Origin: Azospirillum brasilense
GTDB taxonomy: Bacteria; Pseudomonadota; Alphaproteobacteria; Azospirillales; Azospirillaceae
Reading direction: 5' to 3'
Assembly (NCBI RefSeq): GCF_007827795.1
Contig: NZ_VITI01000002.1
Location: 434,001-498,000 of the forward strand
Length of the DNA stretch: 64,000 bases
A program made the translations under genes and the position numbers. The stretch's first letter is position 1. The number at the start of each line of letters is the position of its first letter. Below the pieces are notes generated by a model that saw nothing but the letters and a program-made list of their open reading frames with translations, did no database searches and was not told the DNA's origin. Below are positions 52,797 through 61,406 of the stretch, piece after piece.

Positions 52797-54755
52797 ATGA
52801 CGGACAGCCGTACCGCCCGGCCCTCGATCACCGATGCCCTGACCCTGCACAACGACGGCCGCGGCGACGAGGCGGAGCGGGCGTACCGCCAGATCCTGAA
52901 GCGTGAGCCGCGGAACCCCGACGCCTGGCATCTGCTGGGCGTGCTGCAGTCCGAGCGGGGCGACCACAACGCCGGCATCGCCAGCATCCGCACCGCCCTG
53001 TCGTTCCGGGAGGCGTTGGAATACCACCTGAATCTCGGCTCCGCCCTGCTCGACGCGGGCCGTGTGGACGAGGCCTTGGATGCCCTGATGGCGGCGCTGC
53101 GCCTCGGCCCGGACCGGGCGGACGTCCATTTCCGGCTGGGCAATCTGTTTCGCCTTCAGCGCCGGCCCAACGAAAGCGTCGCCGCCTACCGTCAGGCCAT
53201 CGCGCTCCAACCCGGTTTCGTGGAGGCGCTGAACAACCTCGGCTCGCTGTTCCTGGAGGTCGGGCAGACGGACGCCGCCATCGCCGCCTTCACCGACGCC
53301 ATCCAGGCAGCACCGACCAACGCCGAGTCCCACTGCAACCTCGGCTACGCCCTGGACCAGCAGGACCGGTTGGGCGAGGCGGCGGCGGCCTACCGCGTCG
53401 CCCTGGCCTTCCGGCCCGATTTCGCCCTGGCTTGGTCCAACCTCGGCAACACGCTGAAAGGACAAGGCCATCTGCACCAGGCCATGGCCGCCTACCGTTC
53501 GGCGTTGACGCACCGTCCGGATTTCCCGATGGCGCACAGCAACATTCTGATGGCACAGCATTATGTCCCGGAGTGCGGAAACGCCGACTATCTCGCCGCC
53601 GCCCGCGATTGGGCCGAACGAAGCGGCGGCGGTCTTCCCGTCACCGCTCCGGTGGTCCGCGACGACCGCCCCCGCCCGCTGCGCATCGGCTACGTCTCCA
53701 GCGACTTCAACAGCCATCCCGTCGGCTATTTCCTGGAAAGCGTCCTGCGAGCGCACGACCGTTCGGCGGTCACCGCCTTCGGCTACGCCAACAACGGCCG
53801 GACCGACGACGTGACGGAGAGCCTTCGCGCGGCCGCCGACGGATGGCGCCCGATCGTCGGCATGGACGACGCGACGGTGGCCGACCTGATCCGGCGGGAC
53901 GGCATCGACATCCTCGTCGATCTCTCCGGCCACACCGGGAACAACCGCCTGACCCTGTTCGCCCGGCGGCCCGCGCCTATCCAGGCGAGCTGGCTTGGCT
54001 ATTTCGGGACGACCGGCCTGCCGACGATGGACTGGATCATCGCCGACCGCCACGTCCTGCCGCCAGGGGAGGAGAGCTTGTTCACCGAGAAGGTCTGGCG
54101 CCTTCCCGACAGCTATCTGTGCTTCACACCGCCGGCGGAGGAGGTGCCGGTCGGACCGCTCCCGGCGCTCTCCGGTGGCCCGGTCACGCTCGGCGCCTTC
54201 CACAACCGGGCCAAGATCACCCGGCCGACCGTCGCGCTGTGGGCGCAGGTCCTGGCCGCCCTGCCGCAAGCCCGCCTGCTGCTGAAATCACGTGAGTTCG
54301 GCGATTACGGCGTGCGGCAGGCCCTGCGCGACCAGTTCGCCGCGCACGGCGTCGCAGCGAACCGCCTGCGCATGGAAGGAAAGACGCCGCGGGCGGACTA
54401 TTTCAACAGCCACAACCGCATCGACCTCGCGCTGTCCCCCACCCCCTTCGGCGGCGGCACGACGACGGCCGAAAGCCTGTGGATGGGCGTGCCGGTGGTC
54501 ACCCTGCGCGGCGACCGCTGGGCGGGGCGGATCGGGGTCAGCTTCCTGGAAACGCTCGGCCTCGCCGACCGGCTGGTGGCGGACAGCCCGGAGGACTACG
54601 TCGCCAAGACCGCTGCTCTCGTCGGTGACCTGGAATCCCTGTCCGCCCTGCGCGCCGGCCTGCGGGAACGTATACGTCAATCCCCCCTGTGCGACGCGCC
54701 GACCTTCGCCCGGTCGCTGGAGAAGGCCTACCGCTCGATGTGGCGCGCACCGTAA
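52797..54755 (+). CDS. TPR-containing O-GlcNAc transferase-like (SPINDLY) protein
   Basis: The 652-residue protein has about seven TPR repeats (about 10-250, e.g. NPDAWHLLGVLQSERGDH, FVEALNNLGSLFLEVGQT) and a GT41 catalytic region (about 295-645). Catalytic-region motifs are RIGYVSSDFNSHPVGYFLE with the active-site His, VDLSGHTGNNRL, PIQASWLGYFGTTGLP, HNRAKITRP with the UDP-contact Lys, and LSPTPFGGGTTTAESLWMGVPVV (in part). Bacterial SPINDLY/OGT relatives transfer a sugar (GlcNAc, fucose or other) to protein Ser/Thr, for example on flagellins. No flagellin or glycan genes are near; the target is unknown. No signal peptide. Confidence 0.92.
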   Translation: MTDSRTARPSITDALTLHNDGRGDEAERAYRQILKREPRNPDAWHLLGVLQSERGDHNAGIASIRTALSFREALEYHLNLGSALLDAGRVDEALDALMAALRLGPDRADVHFRLGNLFRLQRRPNESVAAYRQAIALQPGFVEALNNLGSLFLEVGQTDAAIAAFTDAIQAAPTNAESHCNLGYALDQQDRLGEAAAAYRVALAFRPDFALAWSNLGNTLKGQGHLHQAMAAYRSALTHRPDFPMAHSNILMAQHYVPECGNADYLAAARDWAERSGGGLPVTAPVVRDDRPRPLRIGYVSSDFNSHPVGYFLESVLRAHDRSAVTAFGYANNGRTDDVTESLRAAADGWRPIVGMDDATVADLIRRDGIDILVDLSGHTGNNRLTLFARRPAPIQASWLGYFGTTGLPTMDWIIADRHVLPPGEESLFTEKVWRLPDSYLCFTPPAEEVPVGPLPALSGGPVTLGAFHNRAKITRPTVALWAQVLAALPQARLLLKSREFGDYGVRQALRDQFAAHGVAANRLRMEGKTPRADYFNSHNRIDLALSPTPFGGGTTTAESLWMGVPVVTLRGDRWAGRIGVSFLETLGLADRLVADSPEDYVAKTAALVGDLESLSALRAGLRERIRQSPLCDAPTFARSLEKAYRSMWRAP

Positions 54756-54864
54756 GGATGCCGCGGGCGTGCCAAAGGAAGTCCTTCCGATACGCCCTGG
54801 CACAACGGCGCCGGACATGCGTTGAAGGAACCGACGACGCAGCGGAAGCGAGGCCGAGACGCCG

Positions 54865-55122
54865 ATGATGAAAGATCCCAAACAGATCGCGCGGGTTGCC
54901 CTGCAATCGGCCCGCGTCAATGTCGAGGTCTACGAAGCCTGCGGCCTGATCGACACGCCGTCGGCCCACGGCCTGCGCTACAAGATCGCCGTGCAGGCCA
55001 GCGACGTGAACGGCGACGAGTGCCGTTTCCCCTCCTGCGCTTGCCCCTGGCCGGACTGCTCCCGCCAGGCGGAGGCGGGGGCGGCGGGCGATCAGCCCAG
55101 CGGCCCGACCGTCTCCACGTAA
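54865..55122 (+). CDS. Small cysteine-rich hypothetical protein, 85 aa
   Basis: A short frame from ATG 54865 (a second ATG follows directly) gives MMKDPKQIARVALQSAR. Codon use looks like its neighbours and a weak GAGG lies upstream. Residues 53-65 hold four cysteines in a CX4CXCX4C pattern (CRFPSCACPWPDC), suggesting metal binding. It starts 109 bp after the SPINDLY gene and its last 31 bp overlap the convergent regulator gene. I do not recognise the family; it may be a chance frame. Confidence 0.5.
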   Translation: MMKDPKQIARVALQSARVNVEVYEACGLIDTPSAHGLRYKIAVQASDVNGDECRFPSCACPWPDCSRQAEAGAAGDQPSGPTVST

Positions 55123-56162
55123 CGCTCCATGGCGGCCACGCCGTCATCGGTCAGTTCGATGAAGACACGGCGACCGTCTTTGTCGTCGGCGATGCGCCGG
55201 ACCAGCCCGCGGTCGTGCAGGTCGGTGATGCGGCGCAGCGCCGTGGTCTGGGCCACGCCGGACGCGATGCACAGCGACGACACGGAAATCCGCCGACCCT
55301 GGAGATGATTGATCATCAGGTCCAGCAGCATGTCCCAGCAGGGGTCCTCGAACAGGCCCTTGGGGAAGAATTTCTCGCGGGCGGCGCGCTTGCGCCGGAT
55401 CGCCGTCAGGATGCCCAGGCTGTCCGGCACACCACCCTCGGTCACCGCTTCGCAGGCGGGTTGAACCGCGGTCGTGATCGCCGCAGGAGACGTTGCGGGT
55501 TCGACCGCCGCGCGATGGGCTGCGACAAAGGGCATCACGCGGGCCGCCGCGGCCTCTCCGCGCAAGGCGCGCACCGTCTCGACCAGCGCCAGCCCATGGC
55601 GGTAGGCCTGTTCCAGCGCGTCGTCATGGCTGCCCATGGACAGTGGCGGACGATCCGTGACGGACGATGCGATGCCCTCCCCGCCACCGAGGACACGGGC
55701 GAGCGCGCGCTCGATCTGCGCCTCGTCCTCCGGGTCGGTCACCACGTCGGCGGCGTCGAGCCGCAGGGCGCGCACCACGTCGTCCGCCTCCGGATTGCGG
55801 GCGAAGAGGATGCAGGCGAGCCCGCGGTGGGTGCGGTGCAGCCGCTCCATCAGCGCCAGACCATCGAACCAGGGAGATCCGCCGTCCACGAACACGACGC
55901 CGACGCTGCGATCCACGTCGAGCAGGCCCAGCGCCGAAATGACGTCGCGCGTGTCCTGCACCCGGTGGCCGAGCCGCAGCGCGCAGTCACGGATGCCGGC
56001 GATGGCCGCGCTGTCGTTGCCGATGATCAGAATCGACGGCGCCGCCGCGTAACTCGGTGCCGAGTAATTCTGCGCTGCTTCACTGGCCGCCGTTTGACCA
56101 GCCGCCATATGACCAGTCAGCGTGAAGCGCTCCGCCGAACGCGAAACCAGGGACCGTTGCAT
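55092..56162 (-). CDS. Receiver-like domain fused to MarR-type winged helix
   Basis: The 356-residue protein has an N-terminal receiver-like domain (about 43-160: SILIIGNDSAAIAG, VVFVDGGSPWFDGLALMERL with Asp93 at the phospho-acceptor position). The usual Thr and Lys positions are Ala (LFARN) and Asp (VVTDPE), so normal phosphorylation is doubtful. After a linker comes a MarR-like winged helix (about 270-350: DPCWDMLLDLMINHLQGRR, VAQTTALRRITDLHDRGLVRR, DKDGRRVFIELTDDG). ATG 56162 is used. A 20-bp palindrome at 56,323 in its promoter region is a likely operator. Leftward, upstream of nothing else in the operon. Confidence 0.82.
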   Translation of the reverse strand: MQRSLVSRSAERFTLTGHMAAGQTAASEAAQNYSAPSYAAAPSILIIGNDSAAIAGIRDCALRLGHRVQDTRDVISALGLLDVDRSVGVVFVDGGSPWFDGLALMERLHRTHRGLACILFARNPEADDVVRALRLDAADVVTDPEDEAQIERALARVLGGGEGIASSVTDRPPLSMGSHDDALEQAYRHGLALVETVRALRGEAAAARVMPFVAAHRAAVEPATSPAAITTAVQPACEAVTEGGVPDSLGILTAIRRKRAAREKFFPKGLFEDPCWDMLLDLMINHLQGRRISVSSLCIASGVAQTTALRRITDLHDRGLVRRIADDKDGRRVFIELTDDGVAAMERYVETVGPLG

Positions 56163-56322
56163 GCCGCTCTCACCCGCATCAGATCGCGCACCGGTTGGCC
56201 GGCGGCGGTGTCAGGCCCGGAGCGGCGCCCCGATGCGGCGGAACGCTCCGCCACCTCCAGGTACCCGCTTGGAACCGTCAATCATTCGTTGGGTGATGTA
56301 TAGCATTACCCCGTTCGAACGC

Positions 56323-56342
56323 GTATCAACGGCGGTTGATAC
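56323..56342. promoter_or_regulatory. Palindromic operator upstream of the receiver-MarR gene
   Basis: GTATCAAC (56323-56330) and GTTGATAC (56335-56342) form a perfect 8-bp inverted repeat with a 4-bp spacer. It lies 160 bp upstream of the start, in an AT-richer gap. Size and form fit MarR-family operators, so autoregulation is likely. A nearby 8-bp palindrome GTTCGAAC lies at 56313-56320. Confidence 0.6.
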
Positions 56343-56392
56343 TTTTCCATCGGAGTAACCGGCGGTTTATTATTGCATATTAATCATTATCG

Positions 56393-57142
56393 TCAAGATT
56401 CGTCAGATTCCAATGCATAACCGACCCCACGGACGGTAACGATCGGCGAGGACGTGCCGTCGTCCAGCCGCATCTTGCGGCGCAGCCGGGTGATCAACGT
56501 ATCCACCGTATGCTCGCTGATGGAGCGCGGGTCGCGGTTGCTGATCACATCCAGCAGATATTCGCGGCTGACCGGGTTTGGCCGCATGGCCGCCAGCGCC
56601 GCCAGGATGTTGAACTCCCCCGTCGTCAAAGCGAGGTAGGAGCCGTCGGGACGGAACAGCGCACGGCGCACAAGATCCAGACGCCATCCCTGGAAGGTCA
56701 GCGGCGCATCGGGCGACGGAACCGCTCCCCCCTCCGCGGAGGCAGGCGGAACGGCGGACGCTCCGGAGCGGCGCAGCAGGTTGCGGATGCGGATCAGCAG
56801 TTCCAGCAGATCAACCGGCTTGGTCACATAGTCGCCGCCGTGGGACAGGCCGGCGACGCGGTCGGTCGGGCTGTCGCGCCCGGTCACGAAGATCAGCGGA
56901 ACAGTTTCCCCCAACCGCAGCCGTTCGGCCAAGGCCAGCCCGTCGCAATCCGGCAGGTTGATGTCCAGCAACACGAGATCGGGCCGGTCCTGTGCGATGC
57001 GGGCGGTCAGTTCCGCCCCATTCGCGGCCCGCAGCACCCGCAAACCCTGATGCTCCAGATAGGTGGCGATCAAATCCTGCGTTTCCGGCGAGTCCTCGAC
57101 CACCAGCACGGTCCGTCCGGCCAGTTCCGATCCGACACTCAT
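56393..57142 (-). CDS. OmpR-family response regulator
   Basis: The 249-residue regulator has a receiver (about 10-125: VLVVEDSPETQDLI, phospho-Asp in VLLDINLPDCDG, Thr in IFVTGRD, Lys in YVTKPVD) and an OmpR-type winged helix (about 150-245: LTTGEFNILAALAAM, PVSREYLLDVI, RSISEHTVDTLITRLRRKM, IVTVRGVGYAL). The loop before the Lys reads HGGDYVTKP, one residue shorter than usual. It follows the hybrid kinase gene by 49 bp on the same strand, so it is the presumed output partner through the kinase's HPt domain. Confidence 0.94.
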   Translation of the reverse strand: MSVGSELAGRTVLVVEDSPETQDLIATYLEHQGLRVLRAANGAELTARIAQDRPDLVLLDINLPDCDGLALAERLRLGETVPLIFVTGRDSPTDRVAGLSHGGDYVTKPVDLLELLIRIRNLLRRSGASAVPPASAEGGAVPSPDAPLTFQGWRLDLVRRALFRPDGSYLALTTGEFNILAALAAMRPNPVSREYLLDVISNRDPRSISEHTVDTLITRLRRKMRLDDGTSSPIVTVRGVGYALESDES

Positions 57143-57191
57143 GATGCCCTGCCCGCCACGACCGCTCCCGTCGCAACCACCCTTGTCGCCG

Positions 57192-60041
57192 TCATGTCAG
57201 TCCCGCCTCCCCTTTTTCGATGGCGTGCAGGGCGGCGTGCAGCCGGTCCCGAAGCGCCGCCGCATCTCCTTGCATGGAAGCGGTCCCCCCGCCTCCGTTT
57301 TCGACGGCCTGCGCCGTCCGCTCCAGCGCCCGCGCCGCGGCGCTCACCTCCGGAAAGCCATAGGTGCCGCCGCTGCCCTTCATGCGGTGCGCCGCGTCGA
57401 CCACGCGCCGGGGCGCCGATTCCGGGTCATCGAGAACCGCCAGCACCTCCCGGCAGGCCAGGGCGAAGCGGTCCATCAGCCGCGCCCGGTCCGCGCTTGA
57501 CAGACCTCCCGTGACCGGTGCCCCGGTGAGCGGCGCCTGCTGGACCGTGAAGGACGGAGCGGGTGCGCAGGAGCCGGACGGCGCGTGGCGGGCAAGCGCG
57601 TCCTGAAGCGCGTCGGGGTCCACCGGCTTCGCCACCACCTCGTCGACACCGGCGTCCAGATAGTCCGCCCGATCCTCCGGAGAGCTGTTGGCGGTCACCG
57701 CGATCACCGGCACCAGAGCCCGTTCCGCGTCGGACAGCGCGCGGATGCGCCGCGTCACCTCCACCCCGTCGATACCCGGAAGCCGCATGTCGAGCAGCAC
57801 GACGTCCACGACGCGGGTGGCCAGAACCGCCAGAGCCTCCTCCCCGCTGTCCACATAGACGGCGCGGTGACCGCCCGGCGCCAAATACTCGCGAAGGATG
57901 GCCTGGTTCTCCGGCGCGTCCTCCACCACCAGGATGTCGAGGCTCCCCGGAACGGGCATCGGCGCGGCGCGGCCCGGCGACGGATCGGCCACCGGCAACG
58001 GGCGTGTCGGCAGCGAAACGGTGAAGAGGGAGCCACCAACCGGCCGACCCTCCAGGCAAACGTCGCCCCCCATCAGCCGGACGAGCCCGTTGACGATGGC
58101 AAGGCCGAGTCCGGCGCCGTCGCGGCGGTTGCCTTCGAGCCGGCTCCCCTCCAAACGATGAAAGGGCTCGAAGATGATGGCCTGCGCCGCCCGCGGCACG
58201 CCGGGCCCGCTGTCCGCCACGGTCAGGCACAAAACGACGGTCCCGCTTTCCGTGCCCGCCGGCGCCGGCTTCGCGGTCAGCGATACCTCCACCCCGCCGC
58301 GTTCGGTGAACTTCACGGCGTTGCTCAGCAGGTTCAGAACGATTTGGCGCAGACGCAATGGATCGATCCAAAAGCGCGCCGCCCCCAGCCCGCTGACCGA
58401 CAGGGACAGGTCGAGGCCCTTCTCCTCGGCGCCCGCGCGCATCAGCGCCACGGCGTCCTCCACCAGCGCGACCACATCGGTCGGCTGGGGATGCAGTTCC
58501 ATCCGGCCCGCCTCCAGCCGCGACAGGTCGAGGATGGTGTCGAGCATCGAGACGAGATGCCGCCCCGCCCCGTCGGCGACGCGCAGCCGCTCGTCCAGCT
58601 GGTCGGTCGGTCCCTCGCGGCGGATCACCCGCACCATGCCCAGAACGGCGTTCAGCGGCGTCCGGACCTCGTGGCTGAGGTTGGCGAGGAAGCGCTCCAG
58701 CATCGCGGACTTGTCCGACAGGGCGCGTGTGCGCTCGGCGATCTGGCGCTCCAGCCCCTCGTTGAGGGCGGCCAGTTCCTGCGACAGCCGGCGTTCGTTG
58801 AGAAAGGCCGTCTCCACCCGCCGACCCAGCACCAGCGCGTGGCTGAACAGGAACAGCAGCGCCCCGTAGGGCACGAGGTCGATGCTTTCGAAGAAATGCG
58901 CGTACATCAGCGCGTCGTGCACCACCGACCCCAGGAAGGCCAGCGCCCCCGCCCCAAGCAGAAGCGCGCCCGCGTGGCGGCGCAGGGCGGCCACGGCGAG
59001 GCGCCACGCGAAATACAGGGCCGACAGCACCAGCAGCAGGCTCGCCAGATCGCGAAACCGGGTGAACTGCGCCGGTTCGGTCACCAGCACCAGGAACATG
59101 CCCGGCACCGCGACCGCCATCATGGCGCGCCCGACCCCACGGTGCAGGCATCCGGGAAACAGTTCGCGCAGCAGGTGGAAGTAGATCGGGTAGAACATGT
59201 AGATCGGCAGATATTCCAGCCGGTAGGCCCAGACATCCGACACGCCGGGGAAGAAGACGCGCAGCAGTTCGCTGGTGCAGATCAGCCGCATGGCGCAGGC
59301 GGCCAGCAGCATGACCAGGAACAGCGGGGCCGCCGACAGGCGGCGGCGCAGGAAGGCGCCGATGAACAGCGCCATCAGGGACAGCGACATCAACGCCCCG
59401 GCGTTGGTCATCAACTGGCGCTGCCACAGCCGCGACAGCCCGCCGTTGGCGTCGAGATAGATCGTGCGCCCGATCCCGCCTTCGAAATGGAAATGGTTGG
59501 AGACCTCGACCGCCAGTTCGATCGCCCGCTGCCCGCCATGCAGCGTGACGAACCGGGAGACGGACGATGGCTGCTCCTGCGCGGCGGCCACGGCCGGAAC
59601 CCCCGCGGAGGCGACCGAGCGGCCGTCCACCCACACCCGCATGGCGGAATTGACCGGCGGTATCTTCAGCGTCAGCGGCGGCATGCCGGGCGGCAGGAGG
59701 ATCTTGAGGCGGAAGGTGGCGGCCCCCATCCCGCCCATTCGCTGCCCATCCGGGCGCGCGGCCCCGTTCCAGATCGCCGGCAGGGTGAAGGGCGTCCACA
59801 GCCGGCCATCCGGCTCCGGCAGGGGATTCAGGCTTTCCTCGCCGGCCAGACGGTCCCAGGACACCAGCCATTCGCCGTCCAGGGACACCGGACCGTCAAG
59901 ATCGGCGTACCATCCACGCAGATCGAGCACGCCGCCCTCCGCCTGCGGCAGGACCGAGGCCAGGGCCGGAGCGGTGCAAAGAAGAGCGAGGAGCAGAATC
60001 GCGCCCAGCCGCCGGGTTGCACGCGCAAGGAAAGCGCTCAT
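57192..60041 (-). CDS. Hybrid sensor histidine kinase (7TM-DISM, HisKA, HATPase, REC, HPt)
   Basis: The 949-residue protein has a signal peptide or first helix (to about 29), a periplasmic sugar-binding-like DISM domain (about 35-200), seven membrane helices (about 212-405), a short coiled coil, a HisKA domain with His457 (FLANLSHEVRTPLN), an ATPase domain (LNLLSNAVKF, DSGPGVP, GAGLGLAIV), a receiver with Asp751 (VVLLDMRLPGIDG) and a C-terminal HPt with His885 (AAHRMKGSGG). This is a full internal phosphorelay. The start at 60041 gives the cleanest signal; GTG starts at 60071 or 60104 are possible. It is followed by the OmpR-type regulator. Input signal unknown; DISM suggests a carbohydrate or small ligand. 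Confidence 0.93.
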   Translation of the reverse strand: MSAFLARATRRLGAILLLALLCTAPALASVLPQAEGGVLDLRGWYADLDGPVSLDGEWLVSWDRLAGEESLNPLPEPDGRLWTPFTLPAIWNGAARPDGQRMGGMGAATFRLKILLPPGMPPLTLKIPPVNSAMRVWVDGRSVASAGVPAVAAAQEQPSSVSRFVTLHGGQRAIELAVEVSNHFHFEGGIGRTIYLDANGGLSRLWQRQLMTNAGALMSLSLMALFIGAFLRRRLSAAPLFLVMLLAACAMRLICTSELLRVFFPGVSDVWAYRLEYLPIYMFYPIYFHLLRELFPGCLHRGVGRAMMAVAVPGMFLVLVTEPAQFTRFRDLASLLLVLSALYFAWRLAVAALRRHAGALLLGAGALAFLGSVVHDALMYAHFFESIDLVPYGALLFLFSHALVLGRRVETAFLNERRLSQELAALNEGLERQIAERTRALSDKSAMLERFLANLSHEVRTPLNAVLGMVRVIRREGPTDQLDERLRVADGAGRHLVSMLDTILDLSRLEAGRMELHPQPTDVVALVEDAVALMRAGAEEKGLDLSLSVSGLGAARFWIDPLRLRQIVLNLLSNAVKFTERGGVEVSLTAKPAPAGTESGTVVLCLTVADSGPGVPRAAQAIIFEPFHRLEGSRLEGNRRDGAGLGLAIVNGLVRLMGGDVCLEGRPVGGSLFTVSLPTRPLPVADPSPGRAAPMPVPGSLDILVVEDAPENQAILREYLAPGGHRAVYVDSGEEALAVLATRVVDVVLLDMRLPGIDGVEVTRRIRALSDAERALVPVIAVTANSSPEDRADYLDAGVDEVVAKPVDPDALQDALARHAPSGSCAPAPSFTVQQAPLTGAPVTGGLSSADRARLMDRFALACREVLAVLDDPESAPRRVVDAAHRMKGSGGTYGFPEVSAAARALERTAQAVENGGGGTASMQGDAAALRDRLHAALHAIEKGEAGLT

Positions 60042-60496
60042 GAACGGCACGACGGCAGGCGGCAGAGGCACCAGGGCAAAGTTCCTTCGACAGGCGCATG
60101 GCACGGGCCGCGGCCCGACCCGCAGGTCGAAAGGCGCCGAGCCACTCCCATCATGAGGGGTATCGCAAAACGGTTGTTGCGGAAATACCGATGCACCCAG
60201 GCATTTAAAGCCGAAACCCCATGAAACCGAAACCGGCCGCGCTGCGAAGTATAATCAGCCATCGACGCAACAACGACTCAGAAATTCGCAACAAGCTTCA
60301 TCAATCGTAAATCCTATAGGAATTATGGTTTTTAACCTCTCAGTCGGGGACACGTGCTGTATTTGGCATCAGCCGACGGACAGGACGATTCCAACAGGAA
60401 CCGCTAATGGAATGAGCGTCTGGAACCGCCCTTATAATGACGGTTTCCCAGACGCTCCATCCCGGTGCGGCCAATCGGCCAGCGCGCCGGGTGCGG
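60042..60496. other. 455-bp intergenic region upstream of the hybrid kinase
   Basis: No gene is supported here. The part at about 60,160-60,420 is clearly AT-richer than the surrounding DNA and probably carries the kinase promoter. Near its right end is the hairpin at 60414-60457. The GTG starts for a longer kinase N-terminus (60071, 60104) also fall in this stretch. Confidence 0.6.
60414..60457. repeat. Long imperfect hairpin downstream of the helical protein gene
   Basis: GAGCGTCTGGAACCG (60414-60428) pairs with CGGTTTCCCAGACGCTC (60441-60457) with two extra bases, around a TTATAATG-containing loop. It is 40 bp after the stop of the leftward gene at 60497. There is no T-run on the minus strand, so termination is possible but not assured. 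Confidence 0.6.
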
Positions 60497-61258
60497 TCAG
60501 GCCATGGCCTTCATCTGCTTGTCCATGCGGGCGAGCACGGCCATCACCTCCTTGCAGCGGCTCTTCACGTCCTCGTCGGTTTCCGGGATGCCGTCCTGGG
60601 AGGAGATGTTGCGCCAATCCTTCAGAAAGGCCTTCAACTCGGGCATCTTCGGCAACTGGGTGCCGACGCCGCGGATGTCCTCCTTCCACAGATCCTGATA
60701 GTCGCTCACCGTCTTCGCCGTCTTCAGCTTCTTCGCCAGGGACAGCATGTACTTCTCGAGAATCTCGCGCCCCTTGGCGCGCACCTTGTCGGCCTTCTCG
60801 ATGGCGTCCTTCATGCCCTCATAGTCATCGACGATCTTGTCGCCGAGCGAGGACTGGTTGAAGGCGACGAAGAGCTGGTCGGCGGCCTTGGCGACCTTCT
60901 CCGCGTGGGCGGCGGAGTCCTTCGGAATCAGCTTATTGGATTTGAACTTCTTCGCCGTCGCCTCGGCCAGATCGCGGAGCTTCTGGAGCTGGGTGCGCAG
61001 CGGTTCGACCGAGCGCTTGTACTCCGCCCGTGCCTCGTCCAGCAGCGAATCGAGATCGTCCAGCGTGGCGTTGCTGGGAGCGTTCACCGACACGCTCAGC
61101 GTCTTCCAGTTGATGGCGCCATGCGCCTTGTCCACCGCCTTCATCGCGTCGCCGATGCCGGTCTTGCCGGCGATCTTGGCGATGGCGCCCTTCTTCTTGT
61201 CCCAATCCTTCTGGGTCAGGATGTCCGGGATGTCGATGCGCTTCAGGGGACCACCCAT
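60497..61258 (-). CDS. Unknown helical protein, 253 aa
   Basis: I do not recognise this family. The protein is Lys/Ala/Asp-rich and almost wholly helical, with coiled-coil potential at about 70-110 and 150-185 (LDSLLDEARAEYKRSVEPL, EKADKVRAKGREILEKYML). It has no signal peptide, membrane segment or cysteine. The C-terminal part (KAFLKDWRNISSQDGIPETDEDVKSR) is the most globular. ATG 61256-61258 has GGAGGAGCTGAGAC upstream. It lies 148 bp after the gene at 61407 in the same direction and may be the last gene of that cluster. In composition it resembles the protein encoded at 39190. Confidence 0.72.
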   Translation of the reverse strand: MGGPLKRIDIPDILTQKDWDKKKGAIAKIAGKTGIGDAMKAVDKAHGAINWKTLSVSVNAPSNATLDDLDSLLDEARAEYKRSVEPLRTQLQKLRDLAEATAKKFKSNKLIPKDSAAHAEKVAKAADQLFVAFNQSSLGDKIVDDYEGMKDAIEKADKVRAKGREILEKYMLSLAKKLKTAKTVSDYQDLWKEDIRGVGTQLPKMPELKAFLKDWRNISSQDGIPETDEDVKSRCKEVMAVLARMDKQMKAMA

Positions 61259-61406
61259 GTCTCAGCTCCTCCGCTTAACCAAACATTCACCCTATCCGTC
61301 CGCATGGTAGGAGGCGGGCGTCCCCCTCGGAATCGGCGATTGCTCCTCTCCCACCGCTACCGGAACCGATTGGGTCCAAAACGGCGGCTTCCCTCCCCGC
61401 CTCATT

